Shown here: positions 24,698 through 34,192 of the stretch, in pieces
Position numbering within the stretch: the first letter of the stretch is position 1
Layout: every line of letters starts with the position of its first letter
Assembly: GCA_934229385.1 (NCBI GenBank)
Contig: CAKQDH010000004.1
Coordinates: 1-64,000 of the forward strand
Direction of reading: 5' to 3'
DNA length: 64,000 bases
DNA from: an uncultured Oenococcus sp.
GTDB taxonomy: Bacteria; Bacillota; Bacilli; Lactobacillales; Lactobacillaceae
The notes under the pieces: model-generated
What the model was told of the DNA's origin: nothing
Seen by the model: only the letters and a program-made list of their open reading frames with translations
Database searches by the model: none
Translations under genes and position numbers: made by a program

Positions 24698-25630
24698 ATG
24701 AAAAAAGAATTTTCTTGTGCAAATGTAATTGTTACATTCAATAGGAAGAGAAAACTGCTTAAAGCTATTAATTCTCTTTTAAAACAATCTCTATTACCGA
24801 AATATATTATTATTATTGATAATAATTCTACTGACGGGACTAAAGCTTTCCTAAATGAGAAAAAAATTTTATCTAATAAAAGAATCAAATATTTTAAGTT
24901 GAAAAAAAATTTAGGAGGATCAGGTGGTTTTAGGTTCGCTGTCGAAAAAGCAAAAAATTTCAATGTAGATTGGATTGGCTTTGGAGATGATGACGCTTAT
25001 TATCAACAAGATTTTTGGAAAAAAATAGCAAAAGTTTCCTCTGAAAGGCCTAATATTAAAGCATTTACAGGAACAGTAAAATTAAATGACGGTAGAATTG
25101 ATATTAGTCATAGAATTTTTATAAATGATTGGGGAATGCTTAGATATAAATATATACCTAAAAAATATTATAAAAAAAATTTTTTTGTTGATATGTTTAC
25201 TTTTGTAGGAAGTGTAGTAAATACAGAAATTATAAAAAAAATTGGTAATATTAAATCAGAATATTTTATTTGGATAGATGATTTAGAATTTTCTGTAAGA
25301 GTCCGAGAACAAACGAAAATAATTAATGTTACAAAAGCTCTAGTACTGCACGATACTAACCAGTCTGCTATGGATTTTAAAAATAATCCCAAAGCTGATT
25401 GGCGTTATTATTACGAGGTTCGCAATAAAATTGATATGTGTGCATGTCATGGTAAATCTTTTCGGAGAAATTTATATCCTGTTGCAATTTTAATAAAAAA
25501 TATTTTAAAATTTTTCTCTTCAAAATATAAAGGGCATAAAATTTATGACCTTCGTCAAACCCTAAACGCTATTTATGATGCCAAACATAAAAAATTTGGA
25601 AAAAGCTTAAAGTATAATCCGAATAATTAA
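24698..25630 (+). CDS. Family 2 glycosyltransferase, GlfT-like (paralogue 2)
   Basis: A 310-residue GT2 protein similar to its neighbour: NVIVTFNRKRKLLKAI, IIIDNNSTDGTKAFL, NLGGSGGFRFAVEKA, FGDDDAYYQQDFW and EYFIWIDDLEFSVRV. The WGDD of the paralogues is WIDD here. It starts 3 bases after the previous stop codon without a Shine-Dalgarno sequence, so translation is probably coupled. Three neighbouring GTs of this kind would build a repeat unit with several similar linkages. Confidence 0.87.
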   Translation: MKKEFSCANVIVTFNRKRKLLKAINSLLKQSLLPKYIIIIDNNSTDGTKAFLNEKKILSNKRIKYFKLKKNLGGSGGFRFAVEKAKNFNVDWIGFGDDDAYYQQDFWKKIAKVSSERPNIKAFTGTVKLNDGRIDISHRIFINDWGMLRYKYIPKKYYKKNFFVDMFTFVGSVVNTEIIKKIGNIKSEYFIWIDDLEFSVRVREQTKIINVTKALVLHDTNQSAMDFKNNPKADWRYYYEVRNKIDMCACHGKSFRRNLYPVAILIKNILKFFSSKYKGHKIYDLRQTLNAIYDAKHKKFGKSLKYNPNN

Positions 25631-25668
25631 AACAAATCTCTATAAGATCATAAAAGAGGTAAACGGCA

Positions 25669-26307
25669 ATGAAAGATGATCATTTCACATTTAAAAATTT
25701 AATACATACATTAGTAAAATATTCTTGGCTAACTATAATTCTTTGCATCCTAGGAGCTATTTTTATGTTTTTCTATTCTAGACATGTTGGCCCAAAACCA
25801 AAATATACAGCTCAACAAGCTGTTTTTTTAGAGAACGGCAAAGAAAAAAATTATTCTGCTGTAAAAAAAGATAAAGCGTTAATAGATAGCTATATAGTGG
25901 TCGCTAACGATAGAAAGATTGTCTCCCAAGTAAAAAGCTTACTAAAGAAACAACATTTAAACTTATCGTCTACTAAAATACATAAAAAAATGAAAATAAA
26001 ACCTATAAATGGGACCTTATTTGTGCGTTTTAAATATACCTCTTCAAATAAAAAAGTTCCGACTAAATTAATTAACGATTATACTAATACTTTTTCTAAG
26101 TTGGGGCCTCGTTTATTACCTTCAATGCCTAAACCTCTTTTATTATCAGGGCCTCAACAAAGCAAAGAAGTTTCCAGATCTAGTTTATCTATCCCTAAAA
26201 AATCAGCTCTTTTTGGAGCCATTTTAGGCTTTATTTTAGGAATTTTTATATCCTTGATTATTGGTATTTATGATAATTATAAAAAAATAAAAAACCATCA
26301 AGGATAA
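25669..26307 (+). CDS. Wzz/CpsC-type chain-length determinant
   Basis: A 212-residue polysaccharide co-polymerase with membrane segments near residues 20-38 (WLTIILCILGAIFMFFY) and 182-202 (ALFGAILGFILGIFISLIIG) flanking an extracytoplasmic domain. A proline-rich stretch (GPRLLPSMPKPLLLSGP) precedes the second segment, as in this family. Gram-positive CpsC normally acts with a CpsD tyrosine kinase and CpsB phosphatase, neither of which is in this cluster. AGAGG precedes the ATG. Confidence 0.83.
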   Translation: MKDDHFTFKNLIHTLVKYSWLTIILCILGAIFMFFYSRHVGPKPKYTAQQAVFLENGKEKNYSAVKKDKALIDSYIVVANDRKIVSQVKSLLKKQHLNLSSTKIHKKMKIKPINGTLFVRFKYTSSNKKVPTKLINDYTNTFSKLGPRLLPSMPKPLLLSGPQQSKEVSRSSLSIPKKSALFGAILGFILGIFISLIIGIYDNYKKIKNHQG

Positions 26308-26310
26308 ATC

Positions 26311-27675
26311 ATGCAATTTTTATTTTTACCTCTAACACTTTTATCAAGTTTTTTTAATAAGTTTGGTTTCTTCTTAATTTTATTATGTGTACTTTGGAAG
26401 CTTTTTGAAAAACCTCTAAAAATTTCTTTAATAATACCTTCATGGAAAATAATAATTATATTTTTAGCTATTTTTTTATTACAATTTTTAGCTATGCTTT
26501 TGAGTTTCCCTTCAACTTCCAAAGGCCCAGTCCCCATTGGAGTTCCTAATACAGTTTTAAAATTAATTGAACAAATCTTAATGATTTGGCTTATTTATGC
26601 CTTTACAAAATTATATATTGTCTCAAAATCAGATGCCATTAAATTTATACGCTGGGGCATTATAGGATTCTTAATTTATTTTGTTTTAGTAATTCTTCCA
26701 CAGATATTTATCACGTTAGGTCTTCATTCCTTTAATGGCTATGTAAATTTTCTTGCTTCACTATTTGAACAACACTGGTCAGGACGAAACGATTTTTACA
26801 GTTTTGGCAGCTACGCTGTTACCCAGCAAAGGGTAAATGGTTTTGAAAGCGAATCTCCTGTTTTTGCAAATTTAATTGGTGTAGTTTATCTTCCTTTAAT
26901 GATTGGCTTGCTAGTTGGTAAAGACCATTCAGTTTTTAAAAAAACAAATTTTTTTCTTTGGATAGGTATTTTTGCTAGTATGTTTTCTTTACTTTTAGCC
27001 AAAACTACTACTGGAATTGTTACTATTTTATTAGCTTATGCTTTTTGGATTATTTTTTCCCAAACAAAAGATCGGAAAAAAATAATTTATCTTGGCATTT
27101 TAATTTTAATTATTTTAGGAATAGGATACTTATTTTTGCCTTCATTTCAATCTTTAATAAATAATTTCCTTTTTCATAAACAAGGCACTTCCAACCGTAT
27201 AGGGGGAACTATTAGTCTATTTTTAGTCTTCTTATCAAAACCGCTTATTGGGACTGGAGAAGGATTTACTAGTTATTTTATTAACCAAAATGTTCCTTTA
27301 TCAACAACACACAATTGGGAGTACCTCCATATATATAAAAAATTAGGCTACCCAGTTTTAAGTGGATTTCTCGGTTGGTTTGCTCAATTTGGCTTAATCA
27401 TTATGATTCCTGTAATATTTTTTATCTTTAAATATATATTTAGCATTTTTAGGCAAAGAAAGTTTTTATTAAAAAATAATGGTGAACATAATAATTTTTA
27501 TAGTTCTATATTAAGTAGCGCAGAAATTATGATTTGTATTACTATTCCTCTTTCTTTTCTTGCTTTTAATATTTTTCAATGGCCTATGATTTTTGTGTTA
27601 TTTTTTTATTGGAGAGTTTTTTTATTATCAAAAAAAACTAGCAATCAAAAATTATTGAAAAATAATTATATTTGA
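26311..27675 (+). CDS. Wzy-like polysaccharide polymerase
   Basis: A 454-residue integral membrane protein with roughly ten hydrophobic segments and a large extracytoplasmic loop around residues 145-180 and 285-330, the pattern of the O-antigen polymerase/ligase superfamily. The RIGGTISLFLVFLSKPLIGTGEGF segment resembles the Wzy_C region. The expected role is joining lipid-linked repeat units on the outer face of the membrane. AAGGAT lies 5 bases before the ATG, 3 bases after the chain-length gene. Sequence divergence in this family is high, so the assignment rests on topology and context. Confidence 0.82.
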   Translation: MQFLFLPLTLLSSFFNKFGFFLILLCVLWKLFEKPLKISLIIPSWKIIIIFLAIFLLQFLAMLLSFPSTSKGPVPIGVPNTVLKLIEQILMIWLIYAFTKLYIVSKSDAIKFIRWGIIGFLIYFVLVILPQIFITLGLHSFNGYVNFLASLFEQHWSGRNDFYSFGSYAVTQQRVNGFESESPVFANLIGVVYLPLMIGLLVGKDHSVFKKTNFFLWIGIFASMFSLLLAKTTTGIVTILLAYAFWIIFSQTKDRKKIIYLGILILIILGIGYLFLPSFQSLINNFLFHKQGTSNRIGGTISLFLVFLSKPLIGTGEGFTSYFINQNVPLSTTHNWEYLHIYKKLGYPVLSGFLGWFAQFGLIIMIPVIFFIFKYIFSIFRQRKFLLKNNGEHNNFYSSILSSAEIMICITIPLSFLAFNIFQWPMIFVLFFYWRVFLLSKKTSNQKLLKNNYI

Positions 27676-27734
27676 TATTTAGTTTTTCTTTCTTAATAAA
27701 AAGATATAATCATAAAAAATTAAGAAGACAAGAA

Positions 27735-28901
27735 ATGAAAATAACTGTAATAGGAACCGGATATGTAGGTTTAAGTTTATCTACTTTATTATCTCAACAT
27801 AATGAAGTTAAAGCCCTCGATATTATCCCAAAAAAAGTAGAACTAATTAATAAACATATAAGCCCCATTAAGGATAAAGAAATTAGTAATTTCTTAAAAA
27901 ACAAAGATTTAAATTTAAAAGCTACTTTAAATGTAAAAGAAGCAATTCAAGGATCTGATTTTGTTATCGTTGCTACACCAACTAATTATAATGATAAAAC
28001 TAATAAATTTGATACCAATAGTGTTCAATCAGCGATCAAAGAAACCATAAAGTATGCTCCTAAAGCCCAAATTGTAGTGAAATCTACAATTCCAGTGGGA
28101 TTTGTTAATGAAATGATTAAAAAATTTAATTTCAAACAAATTTTATTTTCTCCTGAATTCTTAAGAGAAGGAAAAGCTTTATATGATAATCTTTACCCTA
28201 GCCGGATTATTATAGGATCTTTGGGCAAAAAGGGTCATCAATTTGCGCAACTTTTACAAGAGGCCGCTATAAAAAAAGATGTTCCTACATTATTCACTAC
28301 TAGCGAAGAAGCAGAAGCAATTAAATTATTTTCTAACACCTATCTAGCTATGAGAGTGGCTTATTTTAACGAATTAGATACTTACGCTTTAAAAAAGGGG
28401 TTAAATTCTTCCAAAATTATTCAGGGCGTAGGAATGGATAAAAGAATTGGTAATTTTTATAATAATCCAAGCTTTGGTTATGGAGGCTATTGTCTTCCTA
28501 AAGACTCAAAACAACTGTTAGCATCTTACATAGGTATTCCCCAAAATTTAATGAGCGCAATCGTAAAATCTAATGATACTAGGAAAAACTTTGTTGCTAA
28601 TGAAGTCTTAGATAAAAAACCTAAAATTATAGGTGTTTATCGTTTAGCTATGAAGACAGGTTCTGATAATTATCGCCAATCATCTATCATTGATGTGATG
28701 AAACTAATTGCCAAAAAAGGAGTAAAAATTATTATTTATGATCCAAATATTAAAGAAAATAAATTCCAAAATTACCCTATTATTAACAATTTTCAAGATT
28801 TTAAAAATAGATCAGATTATATTTTAACAAACCGCTTTTCAAAAAAATTAGATGATGTAAAAGACAAGGTTTTTACAAGAGATTTAACTCATAATGAATA
28901 A
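27735..28901 (+). CDS. ugd: UDP-glucose 6-dehydrogenase
   Basis: NAD-dependent enzyme oxidising UDP-glucose to UDP-glucuronate, 388 aa. The NAD-binding start is MKITVIGTGYVGLSLSTLL. FSPEFLREGKALYD and the catalytic cysteine in GYGGYCLPKDSKQLLA are intact. The frame is open 21 codons further upstream, but that region lacks the fold and the ATG at 27735 starts exactly at the Rossmann strand, so I use it. AAGAAG and a TATAAT (27711-27716) lie just upstream, hinting at an internal promoter. The product suggests an acidic polysaccharide. Confidence 0.94.
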   Translation: MKITVIGTGYVGLSLSTLLSQHNEVKALDIIPKKVELINKHISPIKDKEISNFLKNKDLNLKATLNVKEAIQGSDFVIVATPTNYNDKTNKFDTNSVQSAIKETIKYAPKAQIVVKSTIPVGFVNEMIKKFNFKQILFSPEFLREGKALYDNLYPSRIIIGSLGKKGHQFAQLLQEAAIKKDVPTLFTTSEEAEAIKLFSNTYLAMRVAYFNELDTYALKKGLNSSKIIQGVGMDKRIGNFYNNPSFGYGGYCLPKDSKQLLASYIGIPQNLMSAIVKSNDTRKNFVANEVLDKKPKIIGVYRLAMKTGSDNYRQSSIIDVMKLIAKKGVKIIIYDPNIKENKFQNYPIINNFQDFKNRSDYILTNRFSKKLDDVKDKVFTRDLTHNE

Positions 28902-30345
28902 TATTAAACGAGAATTAAAAAATGGAATTTTTTTCACAGCTATTGGAAAATATGTTTCTTATATTTCTAATTTTATTGTCCAGATTTTTTTATCTCGTAT
29001 TTTAACTCCTAGTGACTGGGGAGTGGCAGCTGCCGTATTAGTAATTGTTCCTTTTTTTTTATTGCTTTCTGAATCTGGAGCTGGACCAGCTATTATCCAA
29101 AACGATTTCCTTTCAGATTTTGATCTCTCATCAATTTTTAAAATATTAGCAGCCATTTCTTTTTTCGCAAGTATAATTTTTGGGCTCTGTGGTTGGCCAA
29201 TATCTCGTTTTTATAACAATAAAGCTTTTATATCTTTAATGTGGGCTTTTGCTCCTACCCTGCTTTTTTCTATATTACAAGTAGTCCCAATGGCCATTCT
29301 GAACAAAAAAGAAGAATTTAAACAAGTAAATTTGACCAACGCTATCGCTTTTATTGTTGGAGGAATAATTGGGGTTATAGCTGGTTTTGCAGGAGCTAGA
29401 TATTTTGCTCTAGCTTTCACTAATGCTATACCTGCTCTAGTGAATTTCCTTTTGATGTACCGTCTTTCTGGCTTTCATATGAAAAAAGGATTTTCTCTCA
29501 ACTCTTTTAAGAAAATCCTATCTTTTTCTGTTTATCAATTAAGCTTCCAAATTGTTAATTATTTTCCCAGAAACTTGGATAACCTTCTAGCAGAAAAATT
29601 TTTGGGCAAGGCACCTACCGGACAGTATAATAAATCTTATCAGCTTTTAACTTACCCTAGTCAACTTTTTACGGCTATTGTTACCCCAGTTTTGCAACCA
29701 GTTTTAGCAAGACGTTTTGGTGATGTAAAAATAGTTAAAAAAGCTTACTTAACGGTTATGCGCATCTTATTTATTCTTGGGATCCCTTTATCGGCCTATC
29801 TGTCTTTAAATGCCAAACAAATTATTCTTGTTATTTTTGGTAATCAATGGGGGCCCGCGGTTTTGCCTTTTCAGATGTTGGCTTTAACTATTTGGGTTCA
29901 ATTAGTAATTGCGACTACTGGTCCTATTTTTCAGGCTCGCAATCTTACTAAATTATTATTTAATTTAGGCCTTATCACTGCTATTATAACGGTCGGCTTT
30001 ATAATTCTAGGTGTTTCTTTAGGCAGCATTGTTTACTTAGCAGTTGGTGTCACCATTGGCTACCTTATTAATTTTTTTATAACCTACTTTTATTTAATGC
30101 GGAAAGCTTTGAAAGGAACTCTTTTTGAGCTCTTAAAAGAAATGAGGAAACCTATAGTTTCCACAGTTTTGCCAACTATCCTTGATTTAATTTTTTTACA
30201 ATATTTTTCTTACAGCTCTTCTATTTTTTGGAAAAATTTCTTCATATTAGTTCTTTCTTCACTTATATTTCTTATCTGTTGGTTAATTTCAGCTTATTTA
30301 GACAAAGATTTTAAATTTCTTATCAATCTTTTCAAAAGGAGCTAA
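28894..30345 (+). CDS. Polysaccharide flippase, Wzx/PST family
   Basis: A 483-residue MOP-superfamily transporter with about 14 hydrophobic segments, predicted to move lipid-linked repeat units across the membrane. The N-terminal ITPSDWG-like motif (RILTPSDWGVAAAV), SESGAGPAIIQ and YNKSYQLLTYPSQLF are typical of the lipopolysaccharide/exopolysaccharide exporter group. It overlaps ugd by 8 bases and ends 2 bases before the last glycosyltransferase, confirming operon structure. Confidence 0.9.
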   Translation: MNNIKRELKNGIFFTAIGKYVSYISNFIVQIFLSRILTPSDWGVAAAVLVIVPFFLLLSESGAGPAIIQNDFLSDFDLSSIFKILAAISFFASIIFGLCGWPISRFYNNKAFISLMWAFAPTLLFSILQVVPMAILNKKEEFKQVNLTNAIAFIVGGIIGVIAGFAGARYFALAFTNAIPALVNFLLMYRLSGFHMKKGFSLNSFKKILSFSVYQLSFQIVNYFPRNLDNLLAEKFLGKAPTGQYNKSYQLLTYPSQLFTAIVTPVLQPVLARRFGDVKIVKKAYLTVMRILFILGIPLSAYLSLNAKQIILVIFGNQWGPAVLPFQMLALTIWVQLVIATTGPIFQARNLTKLLFNLGLITAIITVGFIILGVSLGSIVYLAVGVTIGYLINFFITYFYLMRKALKGTLFELLKEMRKPIVSTVLPTILDLIFLQYFSYSSSIFWKNFFILVLSSLIFLICWLISAYLDKDFKFLINLFKRS

Positions 30346-30347
30346 AA

Positions 30348-31310
30348 ATGGGAAAGGATATTGTAATTGTTTTAATTGTTACTTATAATCGAAAAAAATT
30401 ATTAACTAAATCAGTTTTTGCAACTTTAAAACAATCTTACAAAATAAATAAAATTATAGTTTTTGATAATCACAGTATAGATGGAACGGAAAGACTGTTT
30501 GAAAATAACGGTATATTTTCTCCAAAAAAAATAAAAAATATCGATTATGTTAGGAACTCTAAAAATGTTGGTGGTGCCGGTGGTTTTTATTTAGGTATGA
30601 AGTATGCTTTAAAAAATTACAAATTCAATTGGCTATGGATATACGATGATGATACTATTCCAGAAAACGGTGCCTTAAATTATTTAATTCAGGATACAAA
30701 AAAAATTAAAACCAAAATATCATTTATGACAAGTTCAATTATTTCACCAAAACATAAAATAATGAACGTACCTTCTATAGATGAAAGAACCATTGATGGA
30801 AACTATCCTAATTGGAGTTCATATCTTGATAAAGGAATGATAAAAATTAAACGCGCCACTTTTGTTTCTCTATTAATTAATAAAGAAGCTATTTCTAAAA
30901 TGGGGCTGCCCATTAAAGAATATTTTATTTGGGGAGATGATACCGAATATACGTTAAGGCTAACTACTTTTTTTGCCCCCGCCTATTTGTCAGGTACGAG
31001 TAAAGCTTTTCATTTAAGAAAAGAGACCGGTAGTCTGACAATAAAAAATGAAAATAATAAATCGCGCATAAAAATGTTTCATTTTCTTTATAGAAATTCC
31101 TTATTAAATGATTATTTATACAGATCAAAAAAAGGTTTAATCAAATCATTCATCAATTCTATTCTGTTTGGTTTTTCTTGCTTTTTTTCACCAGGACACC
31201 ATCGGTTTCTAAAATTTTTAATAGTAGAAAAGGGCATCTTTGAATTTCTATTTTTTAATAAAAAAATTTTACGCAACAGATTTCAAATCCCTATTAAAAA
31301 ACAAATATAA
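30348..31310 (+). CDS. Family 2 glycosyltransferase, GlfT-like (paralogue 3)
   Basis: A 320-residue GT2 protein matching the paralogues at 23801 and 24698: LIVTYNRKKLLTKSV, NVGGAGGFYLGMKYA, WIYDDDTIPENGALN and EYFIWGDDTEYTLRL. A hydrophobic C-terminal stretch (FINSILFGFSCFFSPG) may associate with the membrane. AAAGGAG lies 6 bases before the ATG. It is the last gene of the cluster and is separated from its paralogues by the polymerase, dehydrogenase and flippase genes. Confidence 0.87.
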   Translation: MGKDIVIVLIVTYNRKKLLTKSVFATLKQSYKINKIIVFDNHSIDGTERLFENNGIFSPKKIKNIDYVRNSKNVGGAGGFYLGMKYALKNYKFNWLWIYDDDTIPENGALNYLIQDTKKIKTKISFMTSSIISPKHKIMNVPSIDERTIDGNYPNWSSYLDKGMIKIKRATFVSLLINKEAISKMGLPIKEYFIWGDDTEYTLRLTTFFAPAYLSGTSKAFHLRKETGSLTIKNENNKSRIKMFHFLYRNSLLNDYLYRSKKGLIKSFINSILFGFSCFFSPGHHRFLKFLIVEKGIFEFLFFNKKILRNRFQIPIKKQI

Positions 31311-31431
31311 ACAAATAATTACCCCATTCAAAAAAAATATTTTAAATTTTTGACATGTAAATCTTATATAAAAATTATCCAGGTCAAAATAAATTTTATA
31401 TTTTTTTTCTTAATTAAATTAAGTTCTAAAG

Positions 31432-31460
31432 TTCACTGTTTGACGAAGTTACGATATAAT
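31432..31460 (+). promoter_or_regulatory. Promoter of tig
   Basis: TTCACT (31432-31437) is spaced 17 bases from a perfect TATAAT (31455-31460). Initiation ~7 bases later gives a leader of about 24 bases that includes the GGAGG ribosome binding site, so tig has an ordinary leader, unlike clpX next to it. Confidence 0.6.
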
Positions 31461-31490
31461 TTTAAAGGTATAGATTAAATGGAGGAATTA

Positions 31491-32828
31491 ATGTCAGATA
31501 CAGATATAATCCAAACAAAAGCCACTTTTAAAGCTGGTAAAAAAAATAAAGGTAAATTAACTTTTGAGATTCCTTCTGACCAAGTTGAAAATGGAATTGA
31601 TGAAGCTTTTAATAAACAAAAAAATAAAATAAACATTCCAGGTTTTAGAAAGGGACATGTTTCTAAATCCTTATTCTTAGCACGCTTTGGTGAAGAAGCT
31701 TTGTATGAAGATGCTCTTAATGCAGTGCTCCCAAAAGCTTACGACCAAGCAGTTAATGAAACTAACCTCACAGTTGTAGGACGTCCTAATATAGTCCCTG
31801 ATAGTTTAAAGCATGGTGGTCCATGGAAAATACATGCAGATTTAACATTAGCTCCTTCTATAACCTTAGGAAAATATAAGGGGATAGGAGTAGAAAAAAA
31901 GTCCGATAAAATAAGCGATAAAGAATTAAACGAAGAATTAAAGAGAAGAGCTAAAAGCGAAGCAGAATTAGTTCCCGCTAAAAAAGGCCAAACTTCAAAG
32001 AAGGGTGATACTGTAGTTATTGATTTTAACGGAACCGTTAACGGTAAAAGCTTTAAGGGCGGAAATTCTAAAAACTTTAGTCTTAGTTTAGGCTCTGGGC
32101 AATTTATTCCAGGGTTTGAAGATCAACTCATTAATCATAAACCCGGCGATAATGTAGAAGCAAAAGTTACTTTTCCTAAAAATTATCAGGAAAAGAATCT
32201 CGCAGGCAAAAAAGCTACTTTTAAAGTAAAAATTAATGAATTAAAAAAATTAGAGATACCAAAGATAGATGATGAATTTGCTAAAGATGTAGATAATTCT
32301 GTTTCTTCTCTAGCAGAATTAAAGACTAAAACCAGAGAACAGTTAGAAAAATCAAAAACTGAAAAAAATAAGAATGATTTTCAAGATAAAGCAGTAAAAA
32401 AGGTTGTTAATTCTTCAAAAATTGAAGGAGACAAACTTCCTGACGAAATGATTAATGAAGAAGTTGAACAACAAAAGCAGACCTTTTTTAACAATTTATC
32501 ATCTCAAGGAATAAATCCCCAAACCTATTTTAAAATTACCGGATCTAGCCAAGATAAACTTGATAAAGAAATGAAAAAAGAAGCTCCTAATAGAGTTAAA
32601 ACTCGTCTAGTCCTAAATACAATTGCCGGTAAAGAAAAAATAAAACCTACTAGTCAAGAAATCGATCAGCAAATCAAAGATCTGGCTAAAAATTATAAGA
32701 TAAGTGAAGATAGAGTAAAAAAGGCTTTATCAATGGGCTTAATTATCCACGATTTAAAAATACAAAAAGCCGTAGACTTAATAGTTAAAAATGCTAAGTC
32801 AATTACAGAACCCAAAAAAGCTAAATAA
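31491..32828 (+). CDS. tig: Trigger factor (ribosome-associated chaperone)
   Basis: Ribosome-bound folding chaperone and peptidyl-prolyl isomerase, 445 aa. The ribosome-binding signature is PGFRKGHVSKS. The FKBP-type domain spans roughly residues 155-245 (GDTVVIDFNGTVNGKSFKGG ... GFEDQL). The helical C-terminal arms follow. An ATG at 31479 is in frame, but GGAGG lies inside its second codon and is correctly placed for the ATG at 31491, which I use. clpX follows, the usual tig-clpX order. Confidence 0.96.
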   Translation: MSDTDIIQTKATFKAGKKNKGKLTFEIPSDQVENGIDEAFNKQKNKINIPGFRKGHVSKSLFLARFGEEALYEDALNAVLPKAYDQAVNETNLTVVGRPNIVPDSLKHGGPWKIHADLTLAPSITLGKYKGIGVEKKSDKISDKELNEELKRRAKSEAELVPAKKGQTSKKGDTVVIDFNGTVNGKSFKGGNSKNFSLSLGSGQFIPGFEDQLINHKPGDNVEAKVTFPKNYQEKNLAGKKATFKVKINELKKLEIPKIDDEFAKDVDNSVSSLAELKTKTREQLEKSKTEKNKNDFQDKAVKKVVNSSKIEGDKLPDEMINEEVEQQKQTFFNNLSSQGINPQTYFKITGSSQDKLDKEMKKEAPNRVKTRLVLNTIAGKEKIKPTSQEIDQQIKDLAKNYKISEDRVKKALSMGLIIHDLKIQKAVDLIVKNAKSITEPKKAK

Positions 32829-32831
32829 TAT

Positions 32832-32857
32832 AAAAAAGCCTAATTTTAGGCTTTTTT
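32832..32857 (+). terminator. Rho-independent terminator between tig and clpX
   Basis: AAAAAAGCCTA pairs with TAGGCTTTTTT around a short loop. The A/T symmetry makes it active on both strands. It uncouples tig from clpX, which has its own promoter. Confidence 0.88.
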
Positions 32858-32888
32858 ATTAACCAGAAATACATTTTTAACATTTTGT

Positions 32889-32894
32889 TATAAT
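32889..32894 (+). promoter_or_regulatory. -10 box of a predicted leaderless clpX promoter
   Basis: TATAAT, with an upstream TG giving an extended -10 (TGTTATAAT), ends exactly 6 bases before the clpX ATG. Standard spacing puts +1 on the A of the start codon. A terminator lies just upstream and no Shine-Dalgarno sequence is present. Confidence 0.65.
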
Positions 32895-32900
32895 GGTCGC

Positions 32901-34154
32901 ATGGATATCGATACTATTAAAAATATGCCAGCATGTTCTTTTTGTGGCAAACGCCAAGACCAAGTTAAAAAACTAATTGCCGGTCCTAATGTTTACATCT
33001 GTAATGAATGTGTAGCTTTAGCACAAAAAATTATTGATAAAGAATTAAAAAAAGATAAAGAATCAGAAATTATAACTAAATTACCAACACCTAGTAATAT
33101 AGTCAAAAAATTAAACCAATATATTATTGGGCAAGAAGAAGCAAAAAAAACGTTAGCCGTAGCCGTTTATAATCACTACAAGAGAGTAAATGAATCCCTT
33201 AAAAATAAAAATAACGTTGAATTACAAAAATCTAATATTTTAATGATTGGGCCCACCGGTTCAGGAAAAACATATTTAGCTCAAACGTTAGCAAAAATGT
33301 TGGATGTACCTTTTGCTATAGCTGATGCTACCACTTTAACAGAAGCAGGGTATGTAGGTGAAGATGTTGAAAATGTTATCTTAAAATTACTCCAAGCTGC
33401 AAATTTTGATGTGCAAAAAGCCCAACACGGAATTATTTATATTGATGAAATAGATAAAATAGCAAAAAAGTCAGAAAACGTAAGTATTACCCGAGATGTT
33501 TCTGGTGAAGGCGTTCAACAATCACTCTTAAAATTATTAGAGGGGACGATAGCTTCAGTTCCACCCAAAGGGGGTAGAAAACATCCTCAGCAAGAATACA
33601 TTAAAGTTAATACTAGTAATATTCTTTTCATTGTAGGAGGAGCATTTGACGGTTTGAATAATGTTATTAAAGAGCGATTAGGTGAATCTACCATAGGATT
33701 TAATCACCAAATTAAACAGAATAAAGATCGATTTTTAAAAAATAATCCACTTCATGAACTAGAAAACAGTGATCTTGTTAAATTTGGCTTAATTCCAGAA
33801 TTTTTAGGAAGGTTACCAATTGTTTCCATATTAAATCCATTAAAAGAGAAAGATTTGGAAAAAATCCTTACTGAGCCTAAAAATTCATTAGTAAAACAAT
33901 ATCAGTATCTATTGTCTTTAGATAACGTTAAATTAGAGTTTGAAAAAAGTTCTCTTAAAGAGATGGCAAAAATAGCTATTGAAAAGAAATCTGGAGCTCG
34001 TGGGTTACGTTCTATTATGGAATCTACTATGGAAGATACTATGTTTAAAGTCCCTTCTAAAAATAATATTAAAGAAGTTGTCGTTACACCAAGGGCGGTT
34101 AGGCATAAAAGCAAACCAAAATTAATAAAGGAGGATGATTCCCTAGCTTCTTAA
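32901..34154 (+). CDS. clpX: ATP-dependent Clp protease ATP-binding subunit ClpX
   Basis: AAA+ unfoldase that delivers substrates to ClpP, 417 aa. The N-terminal zinc-binding domain shows CSFCGK ... CNEC. The Walker A motif is [11 protein letters not shown], the pore region is [10 protein letters not shown], and Walker B is [11 protein letters not shown]. The IGF-type ClpP-contact loop is present (STIGFNHQ). The sensor-2 arginine region is [12 protein letters not shown]. The start codon coincides with the predicted transcription start. Confidence 0.98.
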   Translation: MDIDTIKNMPACSFCGKRQDQVKKLIAGPNVYICNECVALAQKIIDKELKKDKESEIITKLPTPSNIVKKLNQYIIGQEEAKKTLAVAVYNHYKRVNESLKNKNNVELQKSNILMIGPTGSGKTYLAQTLAKMLDVPFAIADATTLTEAGYVGEDVENVILKLLQAANFDVQKAQHGIIYIDEIDKIAKKSENVSITRDVSGEGVQQSLLKLLEGTIASVPPKGGRKHPQQEYIKVNTSNILFIVGGAFDGLNNVIKERLGESTIGFNHQIKQNKDRFLKNNPLHELENSDLVKFGLIPEFLGRLPIVSILNPLKEKDLEKILTEPKNSLVKQYQYLLSLDNVKLEFEKSSLKEMAKIAIEKKSGARGLRSIMESTMEDTMFKVPSKNNIKEVVVTPRAVRHKSKPKLIKEDDSLAS

Positions 34155-34192
34155 TTTTTTTTTTTAAGTTATCTCAATTTAAATATAAATCT

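Noticed and set aside
27672-27734. Upstream extension of ugd
   Set aside because: The added residues are hydrophobic/basic, precede the first Rossmann strand and overlap the polymerase stop; the ATG at 27735 has AAGAAG before it.
31479-31490. First in-frame ATG of tig
   Set aside because: GGAGG overlaps this codon's end and is spaced for the second ATG at 31491.
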